In this document: piece after piece, positions 7,589 through 16,214 of the stretch
How the letters are laid out: every line of letters begins with the position of its first letter
How positions within the stretch are numbered: the stretch's first letter is position 1
From: Flavobacteriaceae bacterium
GTDB lineage: Bacteria > Bacteroidota > Bacteroidia > Flavobacteriales > Flavobacteriaceae
Assembly (NCBI GenBank): GCA_030834365.1
Contig: JAURFJ010000008.1
Coordinates: 1-25,546 of the forward strand
Direction: 5' to 3'
Length of the DNA stretch: 25,546 nt
The notes under the pieces: model-generated
What the model was told of the DNA's origin: nothing
The model's input: the letters and a program-made list of their open reading frames with translations, nothing else
Database searches by the model: none
Program-made: the position numbers and the translations under genes

Positions 7589-8963
7589 AGTGAATGCGGT
7601 GTGTTTTAGATAAATACTGAAATCGAAGGTACAACAATAAGGCGGAGACCGTAAGCCCCAGGGTAAGCCCAATCCAAATGCCTTGAGTAGCTAATGAGGT
7701 GTGTAATCCAAGATAATAGGATACAGGAAATCCGATAATCCAATAGGCTACAAATGTAATGTAGGCGGTAAAATTAACATCTTGCATACCCCTTAAGGCT
7801 CCGATGATCACCACCTGAAGCCCATCAAAAACCTGAAAAATGGCCGCCCATAACAAGAGATCACTGGCCAGGCCCATTACAAACAAGTTGTCGGTGCGAT
7901 TTAAGGGGTCATTCGCATCTAAATACAAAGCCGGCAACACCTCTCTGGCCGCCAGAAAGCCTAAGGCAAATACGAGTTCGATAACAAGGGTTAGAAAAAA
8001 AATCGACTGGGCTACTTCATTTAACCTCTTGTAATCGCGTTTGCCACGCTGGTTACCCACACGAATCATCGCAGCTACATTTAAACCAATGCCCACCATG
8101 TAAGTCATCGAGGCCAAGTTGAGTGCGATTTGATTGGCTGCCTGATGCATCGTTCCTAAGATACCACTCAACCAAATGGCCGAGGTAAACAGAGTGACTT
8201 CAAAGAAAACTTGAAACGAAGAGGGTAATCCTAAAGCCAAAATGCGTCTTGAGAATCGCCAGCTGACTACACTCCATCTGAGTTCCGAAAGTAAAGGAGC
8301 AAAAAAGGTGGAGCCCTTCAGGAACACGATCAGCAGCAACAGCATTACTATTCGTGAAATCAAGGTGCCTAAGGCGGCCCCTGCAACCCCCATTTCTGGA
8401 AAGCCAAAGTTTCCGAAGATTAATACGTAATTCAGTAACACATTGAGAAGGTTACCTATGATTGAAGCGTACATGGGTAAACGGGTGCGAGACAGCCCAT
8501 CGCAAAGCTGTTTTATCGCTTGAAAGAGCATGAGCGGAATCAACGATACCCCAACAATAGTCAAAAAGGGTACTGCAAAAACCAATACCTCTTCGGGCTG
8601 CTGCATCTGATAGAGCAAGGGCACAGAGAGAAAGACAACACCGGTGAGTACTAGCCCCACTACAGCGCAGATCAGCACTCCGTGCTTAAAGACCTTCTTT
8701 ATCTCAAATTGTTTCTTAAACCCATCAGCCTCAGCTATAAGTGGAGTTATAGCTGTTGAGAGACCTAGCCCCACTGACATGGCAATAAAAAGAAAGCTAT
8801 TTCCCAGTGAAACCGCAGCAAGCTCCGCAGGGCCCAACCGCCCTACCATAATATTATCGGCAAAGGCCACTAAGGTGTGACCCAACATTCCGAGAATTAC
8901 AGGAGCGGCGAGGTTAATATTGTAAGGAACCTCGGCTAAATGCTTTTTTATAGAAGTAATCAT
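7575..8963 (-). CDS. MATE-family (NorM-like) multidrug/cation antiporter
   Basis: Twelve-helix inner-membrane exporter of 462 aa, expected to expel cationic drugs or metabolites using a sodium or proton gradient. Family features are AAPVILGMLGHTLVAFADNIMVGRLGPAELAAVSLGN-like text near the N-terminus (seen at about residues 19-58), and the internal repeat with SGILGTMHQAANQIALNLA starting the second half. The frame is open to 8984, but ATG 8963 forms an ATGA overlap with the mazG stop and gives the usual MATE N-terminus. Substrate cannot be told from sequence; it could also export a cell-envelope intermediate given its operon partners, but that is speculation. Confidence 0.93.
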   Translation of the reverse strand: MITSIKKHLAEVPYNINLAAPVILGMLGHTLVAFADNIMVGRLGPAELAAVSLGNSFLFIAMSVGLGLSTAITPLIAEADGFKKQFEIKKVFKHGVLICAVVGLVLTGVVFLSVPLLYQMQQPEEVLVFAVPFLTIVGVSLIPLMLFQAIKQLCDGLSRTRLPMYASIIGNLLNVLLNYVLIFGNFGFPEMGVAGAALGTLISRIVMLLLLIVFLKGSTFFAPLLSELRWSVVSWRFSRRILALGLPSSFQVFFEVTLFTSAIWLSGILGTMHQAANQIALNLASMTYMVGIGLNVAAMIRVGNQRGKRDYKRLNEVAQSIFFLTLVIELVFALGFLAAREVLPALYLDANDPLNRTDNLFVMGLASDLLLWAAIFQVFDGLQVVIIGALRGMQDVNFTAYITFVAYWIIGFPVSYYLGLHTSLATQGIWIGLTLGLTVSALLLYLRFQYLSKTHRIHYVTS

Positions 8964-9739
8964 TGGTTTTTTGCAGCTTTCCAAAGTTCATCCATCTCCT
9001 CTAAAGTCATATCAGCTAGCATTTTGTTTGATGCACGCGCTTGCTCTTCGATAAATTGAAAACGCTTTATGAATTTTTTATTGGTGCGCTCTAGCGCATT
9101 CTCGGGATTAATTTTCAGAAACCGAGATAGATTGATCATTGAAAATAAAAGGTCTCCGAACTCTTGCTCCATATGTTCTTTATGGTCACGCGCTATTTCG
9201 ACCTCAAACTCATCCCATTCTTCTTTCACCTTAGCTAGCACATCAGCGGTATGCTCCCACTCAAATCCTACGCCTGCGGCCTTTTCTTGAATGCGTTGCG
9301 CCTTAATCACCGATGACAATCCTCTTGGCACACCTTCGAGCACCGAGGTCTTACCCTCTTTAAGCTTTATCTTTTCCCAATTCTTCTTTACGTCTTCTTC
9401 ACTGCTCACCTTGACGTCTGCGTATATGTGCGGATGGCGCACAATCAACTTTTCGCAAATTCCGTTCGCAATAGTCGCTACATCAAAAGCCCCTGCTTCT
9501 TCCCCTAGCTTGGCGTAAAAGACGATGTGCAACAAAAGGTCACCCAATTCTTTACGCACCTCTTCTAGGTCATTATCGGCAATGGCGTCAGACAATTCGT
9601 AAGTCTCCTCTATGGTCAGGGTGCGCAACGATTCAAAAGTCTGCTTGCGATCCCACGGACATTTTTCACGAAGGTCATCCATGATATCTAACAAACGTGA
9701 GAAGGCTTCGAGCTGAAGTTTACGATCTTTTTCAGGCAT
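8960..9739 (-). CDS. mazG: Nucleoside triphosphate pyrophosphohydrolase MazG
   Basis: Cytoplasmic all-alpha NTP pyrophosphatase that hydrolyses NTPs to NMP and PPi, thought to clear aberrant nucleotides. The 259-aa protein carries two MazG repeats: the first with KCPWDRKQTFESL, EETYELSDAI and RKELGDLLLHIVF, the second with KEEWDEFEVEI and EQEFGDLLFSMINLSRF, which supply the ExxE...ExxD metal-binding residues. Length matches the E. coli enzyme (about 263 aa). The start ATG shares one base with the upstream GT39 stop, and the stop overlaps the MATE start (ATGA). In flavobacteria I recall mazG near def-DUF5606; here those genes lie about 15 kb away. Confidence 0.96.
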   Translation of the reverse strand: MPEKDRKLQLEAFSRLLDIMDDLREKCPWDRKQTFESLRTLTIEETYELSDAIADNDLEEVRKELGDLLLHIVFYAKLGEEAGAFDVATIANGICEKLIVRHPHIYADVKVSSEEDVKKNWEKIKLKEGKTSVLEGVPRGLSSVIKAQRIQEKAAGVGFEWEHTADVLAKVKEEWDEFEVEIARDHKEHMEQEFGDLLFSMINLSRFLKINPENALERTNKKFIKRFQFIEEQARASNKMLADMTLEEMDELWKAAKNQ

Positions 9740-11397
9740 TAGCGAGCACTTAGGGTTAGTCTATTACTATTAATGGTCGGAGGCAACTCTTCAGTCTGAA
9801 CTCCGAAGCGCAGATGAAACCGATTTTCGGCCACATTCAAATCTATATCAAGAGTGTCCAATAACGTCTCGCCTGGCTGCAGTGTTAACGCACTAATAAC
9901 CGTTTTCTCTTTAATAATACGCTCTCCCTCTAACAGATAGGCGTTTAACTTAACCGCACTAGCTGATTCTGAGCGCAGCTCGAAACTATAGGTGTTGTGA
10001 ATAGTCAAGGCAAATCGCCCATCAGCCAACGGCTCAACCGCAACGGCCAACTTATCGAATGCCCTAAATCGGTCAACAAATCGGTAGTAAATGCGCGCGT
10101 TGTTTGATGCTGTATAGGTCTTAAACTTGTCTTGGTTTCTTTTGTGGTGAACCACTAATACCTTCTTGTCTCTGAAGGTTTGTTCGCCATCCCAATAATC
10201 AAACTGCGTGTTATTAAAGTATACGGTACTTAATGTGTGGGCCGTCTTACCCGAATAAAACTGGTATCTAGAGGCGTTTTCATAGCTGTTAATAAACACA
10301 ATGGGGTGACCTTCAGATAACGCATCTAACTCTTTGGCCCAATTATCCCAATTATGAAGGGGTTCAAGCTCACCGCTCAGCGACTTCGGAAGAAAATCAA
10401 CACTGAGGTAGACCCGAAATAAAACGAAAAAGAACAATGAAAACCGACTAAGTCGCCTCAACCACAACCCTAAAGCAGCCGATTGAGAAAGCGGTTCAAA
10501 TGCAAGGATCATTAAGGGTACGAGTGCTACGCTGGTCCAGTGTTTATGTATAAACACTTTAAACGATTGAAACAAAAAAAAGATAAGCACACCAAAAAAT
10601 ACCCACTTAAGGGCGCGATTGAGGTCGCTTTTCGCGCTTTTCTTGAAGAGTGCTATAAAGAGGGGGATACTCACCAATGGTCCTAGAACCAAGGGTTGGG
10701 AAATCAGGTATGACACTACATTAGCTGTCTTAAAACTAATATCAGCTCGGTCGTTGAGGTGAAAGATAAAACTAGACCAATCGTTGAGGTAAAGCCAGTA
10801 AATATGAGGGCTTAAGAGCAGTAAGCTCAAGATAACAATACCCCAAAAAGAGGGCTTAAATACCAACTTAGGGTTAGACAGCAGGGTAAAAAACACAATT
10901 AATACACCGTGGTACTTACTGAGCAGCATTCCGGCAATGGCTATTGAAACACCTAAGACCTCTTGCCAGCGCTCGCGCTCAACGTAACGTTTATAGAACC
11001 AAAAAAACAAGGTCTCAAAGAAGAGGAGCGGAACATCAGTCTTTATCAAGAAACTACCTGCGTGCACTGCAAGCAGACCAACCACCATAAACAGAAATAG
11101 CCTGATGTGCTTCTTTCCGCAGAGGTCGTATAGAAACCAAATAGTAGCTGTACTCAGTAGGCTGGAGAATAGGCGTGCGCCAAATTCACCTGGGCCTAGC
11201 AATGATCCTAAATACGAAAAGAAGGCCACTGCAGGAGGATGATCGAGATATCCCCATTGCAAATTTCTAGAAAACAGCCAGTAATAGGCTTCCTCTCCTG
11301 ATAGCGGCATTAATCCGCCCTGAATAGCTCCGGCCAAAAACCAGATTGCCAGAAACACATAAAGGGTGTTTGGATGTTCTTTAAGCGCGTATCTCAT
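9739..11397 (-). CDS. GT39-type membrane glycosyltransferase (PMT_2-like), copy 2
   Basis: Second polytopic glycosyltransferase of the ArnT/PMT class in this operon, 552 aa. The first loop shows LSGEEAYYW (E35, E36) and GYLDHPPAVAFF (D52-H53-P54-P55), the acceptor/donor loop signature of this superfamily. About ten membrane helices run to about residue 340. The remaining ~200 residues are soluble and end in a beta-rich segment (for instance FALTIHNTYSFELR and LQPGETLLDTLDIDL). It differs clearly from copy 1 and is not a recent duplicate. It is the first gene of the six-gene minus-strand block, which starts 42 bp downstream of mnmA. Donor and acceptor are unknown. Confidence 0.88.
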   Translation of the reverse strand: MRYALKEHPNTLYVFLAIWFLAGAIQGGLMPLSGEEAYYWLFSRNLQWGYLDHPPAVAFFSYLGSLLGPGEFGARLFSSLLSTATIWFLYDLCGKKHIRLFLFMVVGLLAVHAGSFLIKTDVPLLFFETLFFWFYKRYVERERWQEVLGVSIAIAGMLLSKYHGVLIVFFTLLSNPKLVFKPSFWGIVILSLLLLSPHIYWLYLNDWSSFIFHLNDRADISFKTANVVSYLISQPLVLGPLVSIPLFIALFKKSAKSDLNRALKWVFFGVLIFFLFQSFKVFIHKHWTSVALVPLMILAFEPLSQSAALGLWLRRLSRFSLFFFVLFRVYLSVDFLPKSLSGELEPLHNWDNWAKELDALSEGHPIVFINSYENASRYQFYSGKTAHTLSTVYFNNTQFDYWDGEQTFRDKKVLVVHHKRNQDKFKTYTASNNARIYYRFVDRFRAFDKLAVAVEPLADGRFALTIHNTYSFELRSESASAVKLNAYLLEGERIIKEKTVISALTLQPGETLLDTLDIDLNVAENRFHLRFGVQTEELPPTINSNRLTLSAR

Positions 11398-11439
11398 ACT
11401 GCAGATTCAAGGCGAAAATAAGGCTTTTAAGCACGATGC

Positions 11440-12621
11440 CTATGAAATTACTCCAGATCCGATGAGTTCGTCTTCAAGATACCAGGCTGCAAATTGGCCC
11501 GGAGTGATCGCCGACTGCTTGCGCTCGAAACGCAGGTATACCCCTCCCCTTTCGTTATCGGGAATAAGCGTTGCGGCCTCTAAAGGCTGACGGTAACGTA
11601 TACGGGCTTTGACCTGCGTCACATGCTTCAGGTCTTCACGCACATTGTGCAGGTCGCTTGATTCGATATACAAGGTGTCTCTCCACAAGGCCCAATGGTC
11701 GCTACCTTGACCCACGTAGACCAGATTTTCAACGGTATCAATACCGATAACAAAGAGCGGATCTTTTGTTCCGCCTACCGCTAGTCCCTTACGCTGACCT
11801 ATGGTGAGAAAATGAGCTCCCTGATGAATTCCTCTTTCAATGCCCATATCGGGGCGAAAACGATACGATTCACTTCGACCCTGAAGGTCTTCTTTCTCTT
11901 CTAAACCCTCTGGCCTATCCGTGATTTCAATGATGCGCCCTTTCTTAGGTGCCAAGCGCTGCTGCAAGAATTCGGGAAGCCGAACCTTGCCTATGAAACA
12001 CAGGCCTTGAGAATCGCGTTTTTCTGCCGTAATCAAGTTAGCCTCTCTTGCGATAGATCTTACCTCAGCCTTCTGCAAGTGGCCTATGGGAAATAAACTC
12101 TTAGCGAGTTGGTGTTGGCTCAGCTGGCACAAAAAGTACGACTGATCTTTAGCCCGATCTAAACCAGACAATAAGCGATAAATGGGCTTGCCATCGCTAA
12201 CCACTTCTTCGCGCCTGCAATAGTGACCAGTCGCCACAAAATCGGCGCCTAAAGCGAGAGCTTGTTTCAAGAAAACGTCAAATTTTATTTCGCGATTACA
12301 CAACACATCGGGGTTCGGTGTGCGACCCGATTGGTATTCGGCAAACATATAGTCTACGATGCGTTTTTTGTACTCTTCGCTCAGATCGATAGTCTGAAAA
12401 GGTATCTGAAGCCGATCGGCTACGATAAGGGCGTCATTGGAGTCTTCAAGCCATGGACACTCATCTGAAATAGTCACCGAATCGTCGTGCCAATTTTTCA
12501 TGAATAGCCCAATGACCTGGTAGCCTTGCTTCTTAAGCAGATAGGCAGCCACGCTAGAGTCAACTCCTCCTGAAAGGCCAACTACTACCTTAGTCTCTGA
12601 AATGGGCTTTACCTGTGTCAT
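11440..12621 (-). CDS. mnmA: tRNA-specific 2-thiouridylase MnmA
   Basis: Cytoplasmic enzyme that places sulfur on U34 of the tRNAs for Lys, Glu and Gln, using ATP and a persulfide relay. The PP-loop is VVGLSGGVDSS (residues 14-23); catalytic cysteines are C108 (NPDVLCNREIKF) and C208 (DSQGLCFIGK), equivalent to C102/C199 of E. coli. The RHRP-like C-terminal beta-barrel follows, with GQRKGLAVGG. I chose ATG 12621 (393 aa); the upstream in-frame codon at 12633 is a TTG lying in a promoter-like motif. It follows yidC by 37 bp on the same strand and may be expressed with it or from its own promoter. Confidence 0.98.
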   Translation of the reverse strand: MTQVKPISETKVVVGLSGGVDSSVAAYLLKKQGYQVIGLFMKNWHDDSVTISDECPWLEDSNDALIVADRLQIPFQTIDLSEEYKKRIVDYMFAEYQSGRTPNPDVLCNREIKFDVFLKQALALGADFVATGHYCRREEVVSDGKPIYRLLSGLDRAKDQSYFLCQLSQHQLAKSLFPIGHLQKAEVRSIAREANLITAEKRDSQGLCFIGKVRLPEFLQQRLAPKKGRIIEITDRPEGLEEKEDLQGRSESYRFRPDMGIERGIHQGAHFLTIGQRKGLAVGGTKDPLFVIGIDTVENLVYVGQGSDHWALWRDTLYIESSDLHNVREDLKHVTQVKARIRYRQPLEAATLIPDNERGGVYLRFERKQSAITPGQFAAWYLEDELIGSGVIS

Positions 12622-12630
12622 GTGCGACCA

Positions 12631-12638
12631 CAAAGGTA
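12631..12638 (-). promoter_or_regulatory. Candidate Bacteroidota -7 element upstream of mnmA
   Basis: On the minus strand this reads TACCTTTG, an exact match to the Bacteroidota -7 consensus TAnnTTTG, placed 9 bp before the chosen ATG and inside the 37-bp yidC-mnmA gap. No TTG -33 element is visible at 17-23 bp spacing. It would give a very short leader. An 8-mer with six fixed bases occurs often by chance, so this is weak. Confidence 0.25.
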
Positions 12639-12658
12639 ATCGTAATGGAATTGCTTAG

Positions 12659-14530
12659 CTACTTTCCGAGTTTCTTTTGGTTCTCGGCTTGCTCCATCAT
12701 TTCGCGCATTTTACGCTGAAATTTGCCTTCTTTTTTAGGCTTTTCCTTGTTTTGCTGCACCTGAAGATGGATTTTATTCTCGTCGATTATGTACTTCTTA
12801 ATGACCAACATAATGGCTATGGTGAGCAGGTTAGACACGAAATAATACAAACTAAGGCCAGAGGCATAGTTGTTGAAGAAGAACAACATCATTACCGGAG
12901 AGAGATACATGATAAATTTCATGTTCGGCATTCCAGGTTGTTGCTGCATTTGCATGGTTTGCCCAGTGGTCATCTGCATGTAAAAGAAGATGGCAACAGA
13001 TGCTAATATGGGAAAAAGACTGATGTGATCTCCATAAAAGGGAATGGTGAACGGAAGGTCAACGATAGTGTCGTACGAAGAAAGATCGTCTACCCATAAG
13101 AATGATTTCTGTCTTAGGCTAAATGCAGTCGGAAAGAAGCTAAAGAGCGCATAGAAAACCGGCAATTGAAGCAGTGCCGGAACGCATCCGCTCATTGGAT
13201 TCACCCCCGCCTTACTATAAAGCTTCATGGTCTCCTGCTGTTTTTTCATCGCATTGCTCTCGTATTTCTTGTTGATCTCTTGCACCTCAGGCTGAATCAC
13301 TTTCATTTTGGCCTGAGACACATAACTCTTATACGTAACAGGAGAAAGCACTAAACGCACCACAAGAGTCATCACAATAATGGCAATACCGTAAGGAAAA
13401 ACACCAGCCAGGGCATCAAAAAATGGATTAAATACGTAGCGGTTGATGGTTCCAAAAATTCCCCATCCAAAAGGAATAGACTCAACGATTCCTAAGTCTT
13501 TGTGAGCGGCCATAGTTGTGGCGTCTGTTGGGCCCATGTACAGGTACAGTGACTCATTTAACTCACCGCCAGCAAGGTTTAAAGCAGTGGCCGTGGTGAA
13601 TCGCTTCGTGTGTTTAATGGTTTTAGACTCTTCTTCTACCAAATTTTCAGAGCGCAAACTCACCTCAGAAAACAGTTGTTTGGTTCCGAGAATAGCACTA
13701 AAAAAGTGGTGACGATTAGAAACCCAATCTACATTTTGAGCTACCTCCTCATCGGAGTCTGAAGTGGCCGAAAGTTTTTTCACCGTTCCGCTATCGTAGC
13801 TGTATGTCAGTCTAGCGTAGCGATTCTCGTACTCCACGCTTTGGTCGTTGCGCGGAGCCCAATACTCCCATTTCAAGCTTACTGGATCTGATGAGGCGAT
13901 GTAACTGCTCAAATTCTGGGTGCGAATAGTCAAGTCAATGAGGTACGAACTATCCTGAAAAGTATAGGTGTACTCTAGAAAACTTTGCGCATCGATTAAG
14001 GCTCTAAAAATGAGTTTGGTCTCAGTGCCAGACGTTTGCCGGTCAGCTGTAAACAGTAACTCAGAGGTGTTAATTAAACGGTTATCTCTAGTTCTAAAAC
14101 TCAATCCAAAATTTGAAAAATCGGCGTCAATTAGTCTAACCGGGCTTCCTTCGTAATCTTGGTGATCGCGCAACACCAATTCAGCGAGTTCAGCACCTTT
14201 AGTCGAAAAAGAAGCATTGAATCGCGCTGTGGTCAATTCGATCACAGAATCTTTGGCCTGAGTGTAAGCAAAAGCACCTGCTTTCATGCTGTACGCATCA
14301 AAACGCGCCTGCTCAGAGATCGATTCAACAGGTTCATTAAGGTCTTTCTCGTCTACATCAGTCCCATTATTGGTTGGAGCTTCAGAAGTGTTTTCTGCTT
14401 GCGCAGCCTCTTGGCGCTGCGCTTCTATTTCTTCTGGTGTGGGTTGATTGAAGTACAACCATCCGAGCATTATCGCGAAGATGAGTACAAAACCAATTAC
14501 CGCATTCTTATCAAGGCTTCGATCTTCCAT
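12659..14530 (-). CDS. yidC: Membrane protein insertase YidC
   Basis: Inserts and folds inner-membrane proteins, alone or with SecYEG. The 623-aa protein starts with a signal-anchor helix (about residues 10-27), then an acidic/Gln-rich linker and the large beta-rich periplasmic P1 domain (about 90-350). The insertase core follows: GIFGTINRYVFNPFFDALAG, the helix TLVVRLVLSPVTYKSY with the conserved groove arginine R392, a cytoplasmic hairpin (SQAKMKVIQPEVQEINKKY), three more helices, and a Lys/Arg-rich tail (about residues 585-623) suited to ribosome contact. It lies 55 bp after pyrG, a pairing I know from other flavobacteria, and has its own promoter-like motif. Confidence 0.98.
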   Translation of the reverse strand: MEDRSLDKNAVIGFVLIFAIMLGWLYFNQPTPEEIEAQRQEAAQAENTSEAPTNNGTDVDEKDLNEPVESISEQARFDAYSMKAGAFAYTQAKDSVIELTTARFNASFSTKGAELAELVLRDHQDYEGSPVRLIDADFSNFGLSFRTRDNRLINTSELLFTADRQTSGTETKLIFRALIDAQSFLEYTYTFQDSSYLIDLTIRTQNLSSYIASSDPVSLKWEYWAPRNDQSVEYENRYARLTYSYDSGTVKKLSATSDSDEEVAQNVDWVSNRHHFFSAILGTKQLFSEVSLRSENLVEEESKTIKHTKRFTTATALNLAGGELNESLYLYMGPTDATTMAAHKDLGIVESIPFGWGIFGTINRYVFNPFFDALAGVFPYGIAIIVMTLVVRLVLSPVTYKSYVSQAKMKVIQPEVQEINKKYESNAMKKQQETMKLYSKAGVNPMSGCVPALLQLPVFYALFSFFPTAFSLRQKSFLWVDDLSSYDTIVDLPFTIPFYGDHISLFPILASVAIFFYMQMTTGQTMQMQQQPGMPNMKFIMYLSPVMMLFFFNNYASGLSLYYFVSNLLTIAIMLVIKKYIIDENKIHLQVQQNKEKPKKEGKFQRKMREMMEQAENQKKLGK

Positions 14531-14561
14531 TGAGGTCTGTATAACTTAAAGGCTTGGTTGG

Positions 14562-14569
14562 CAAATATA
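14562..14569 (-). promoter_or_regulatory. Candidate -7 promoter element for yidC
   Basis: The minus strand reads TATATTTG, an exact match to TAnnTTTG, in the AT-rich 55-bp gap between pyrG and yidC. It would start a transcript about 25 bp before the yidC ATG, a normal leader. There is no TTG at the expected -33 distance, so the match is one-sided. Confidence 0.4.
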
Positions 14570-14585
14570 AGATTTCATATACCGA

Positions 14586-16214
14586 TTACGCCTTTGAGAC
14601 TTTTAGGTCGTGGTATTTCTTGGCGGCCTCCACAAAACTCACGAAAAGTGGATGCGGGTTCTCTACTGTGCTCTTGTACTCCGGATGAAACTGAACACCT
14701 ATGAACCACGGATGCCCAGTAATTTCAACCGCCTCAACAAGACCAGTTTCTGGATTTATTCCTGAGGCGAACATGCCCGCTTTTTCAAGGGCATCTCTGT
14801 AGGTATTATTGAGCTCAAATCGGTGTCTGTGTCTCTCATTAATGAGTGGTTGCCCGTGGTAGGCCTTACTCATTAATGTATCTGGCTGAACCGCACACTT
14901 CCATGACCCTAATCGCATGGTGCCTCCTTTTTGATCTACCTCTTTTTGAGTTTCCATGAGATGAATAACGGGATCAGGGGTGTGTTCATCCACTTCTACG
15001 GAATTGGCATCTTTAAGGTGCAAGACGTTTCGGGCAAACTCGATCACCGCCATTTGCATACCTAAACAAATACCGAAATAAGGTAGGTTCTGGGTACGCG
15101 CAAAGTTGACTGCTTTAATCTTACCCTCAATGCCTCGACTTCCAAATCCAGGAGCTACTAATATACCATCGAAGTTGCTGAGCAGCTGATCAATGGGTTG
15201 CTCTTCAAGATGCTCCGAGTGAACAGAGACCACATTAACCTTAACCTTGTTGGCTGCACCGGCGTGCACTAAGGCCTCCAAAATAGATTTATACGAGTCT
15301 TGCAACTCAACGTATTTTCCAATAAGACCAATAGTAAGCTCAGCGCTAGGAGCCGTAATGCTCTCTACGAATAACCTCCAGCGATCAAGATTAACTGGGC
15401 GTGAGGTGTCAAGCCCAAGTTTCTCCAATATCACCAAGTCAAGGCCCTCTTCTTGCATGAGCAGAGGCACCTCATAGATGGTTTTGGCATCGATCGACTG
15501 AATGACGGCTTTGGGCGGCACATTGCAGAATCGCGCAATCTTTGAACGAATATCTTCATCCAATTCGTGCTCGGTACGACACACCAACACATCAGCTTTA
15601 ATTCCGCTTTCCATAAGAGTCTTTACCGAGTGCTGAGTAGGTTTCGTTTTTAGCTCTCCGGCGGCAGCCAAATAGGGTATCAATGTCAGATGCACCACCA
15701 GTCCATTGCGGTCACCCAGTTCGTATAACAGTTGTCGCACCGCCTCTATGTAGGGCAGTGATTCAATGTCACCCACAGTGCCTCCGATTTCGGTAATCAC
15801 TACATCAAAATCACCTGAATTACCTAGAATTTGAATACGCTCTTTGATCTCATTGGTGATATGCGGAACAACTTGCACGGTCTTTCCTAGAAAATCTCCT
15901 CTGCGCTCTTTTTCGATAACGCTTTGGTAAATGCGACCGGTAGTCACATTGTTGGCTTGCGAGGTAGCGCTATTCAAAAAACGCTCGTAGTGCCCAAGGT
16001 CTAAATCAGTCTCTGCTCCGTCATCAGTTACGTAACATTCACCGTGCTCATACGGATTCAGTGTACCTGGATCTACGTTTATATACGGATCTAATTTTTG
16101 AATGGTTGTTCGGTACCCTCTCGCTTGAAGGAGTTTAGCTAAAGAGGCGGCGATAATGCCTTTGCCTAGTGAAGATGTTACACCTCCCGTAACGAAAATA
16201 TACTTTGTTGGCAT
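14586..16214 (-). CDS. pyrG: CTP synthase PyrG
   Basis: Converts UTP to CTP using ATP and glutamine, the last step of pyrimidine nucleotide synthesis. The N-terminal synthetase domain opens with FVTGGVTSSLGKG (residues 7-19) and contains IGGTVGDIES; the C-terminal class I glutaminase has the triad C383 (FGICLGMQ), H510 and E512 (FHPEYKST). The length of 542 aa matches E. coli (545 aa). ATG 16214 (MPTKYIFVTGG) is the natural start. It heads the pyrG-yidC-mnmA run, divergent from the isomerase-like gene across a 98-bp gap. Confidence 0.99.
   Translation of the reverse strand: MPTKYIFVTGGVTSSLGKGIIAASLAKLLQARGYRTTIQKLDPYINVDPGTLNPYEHGECYVTDDGAETDLDLGHYERFLNSATSQANNVTTGRIYQSVIEKERRGDFLGKTVQVVPHITNEIKERIQILGNSGDFDVVITEIGGTVGDIESLPYIEAVRQLLYELGDRNGLVVHLTLIPYLAAAGELKTKPTQHSVKTLMESGIKADVLVCRTEHELDEDIRSKIARFCNVPPKAVIQSIDAKTIYEVPLLMQEEGLDLVILEKLGLDTSRPVNLDRWRLFVESITAPSAELTIGLIGKYVELQDSYKSILEALVHAGAANKVKVNVVSVHSEHLEEQPIDQLLSNFDGILVAPGFGSRGIEGKIKAVNFARTQNLPYFGICLGMQMAVIEFARNVLHLKDANSVEVDEHTPDPVIHLMETQKEVDQKGGTMRLGSWKCAVQPDTLMSKAYHGQPLINERHRHRFELNNTYRDALEKAGMFASGINPETGLVEAVEITGHPWFIGVQFHPEYKSTVENPHPLFVSFVEAAKKYHDLKVSKA

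Noticed and set aside
7589..7672. Extended start for the 75-aa acidic protein at 7672
   Set aside because: The extension would overlap the MATE gene by about 98 bp and its text (MGLPWGLRSPPYCC) does not fit the remembered family start MSLPRFLLADNSD.
11398..11439. Terminator between mnmA and the GT39 operon
   Set aside because: The GCTTAAAAGCC stretch on the minus strand pairs too poorly for a stable stem and lacks a T-run.
12677..14533. Several plus-strand open frames of 62-124 aa opposite yidC
   Set aside because: They are antisense shadows of yidC: His/Arg/Leu-rich low-complexity text without recognisable domains, and no separate start signals.
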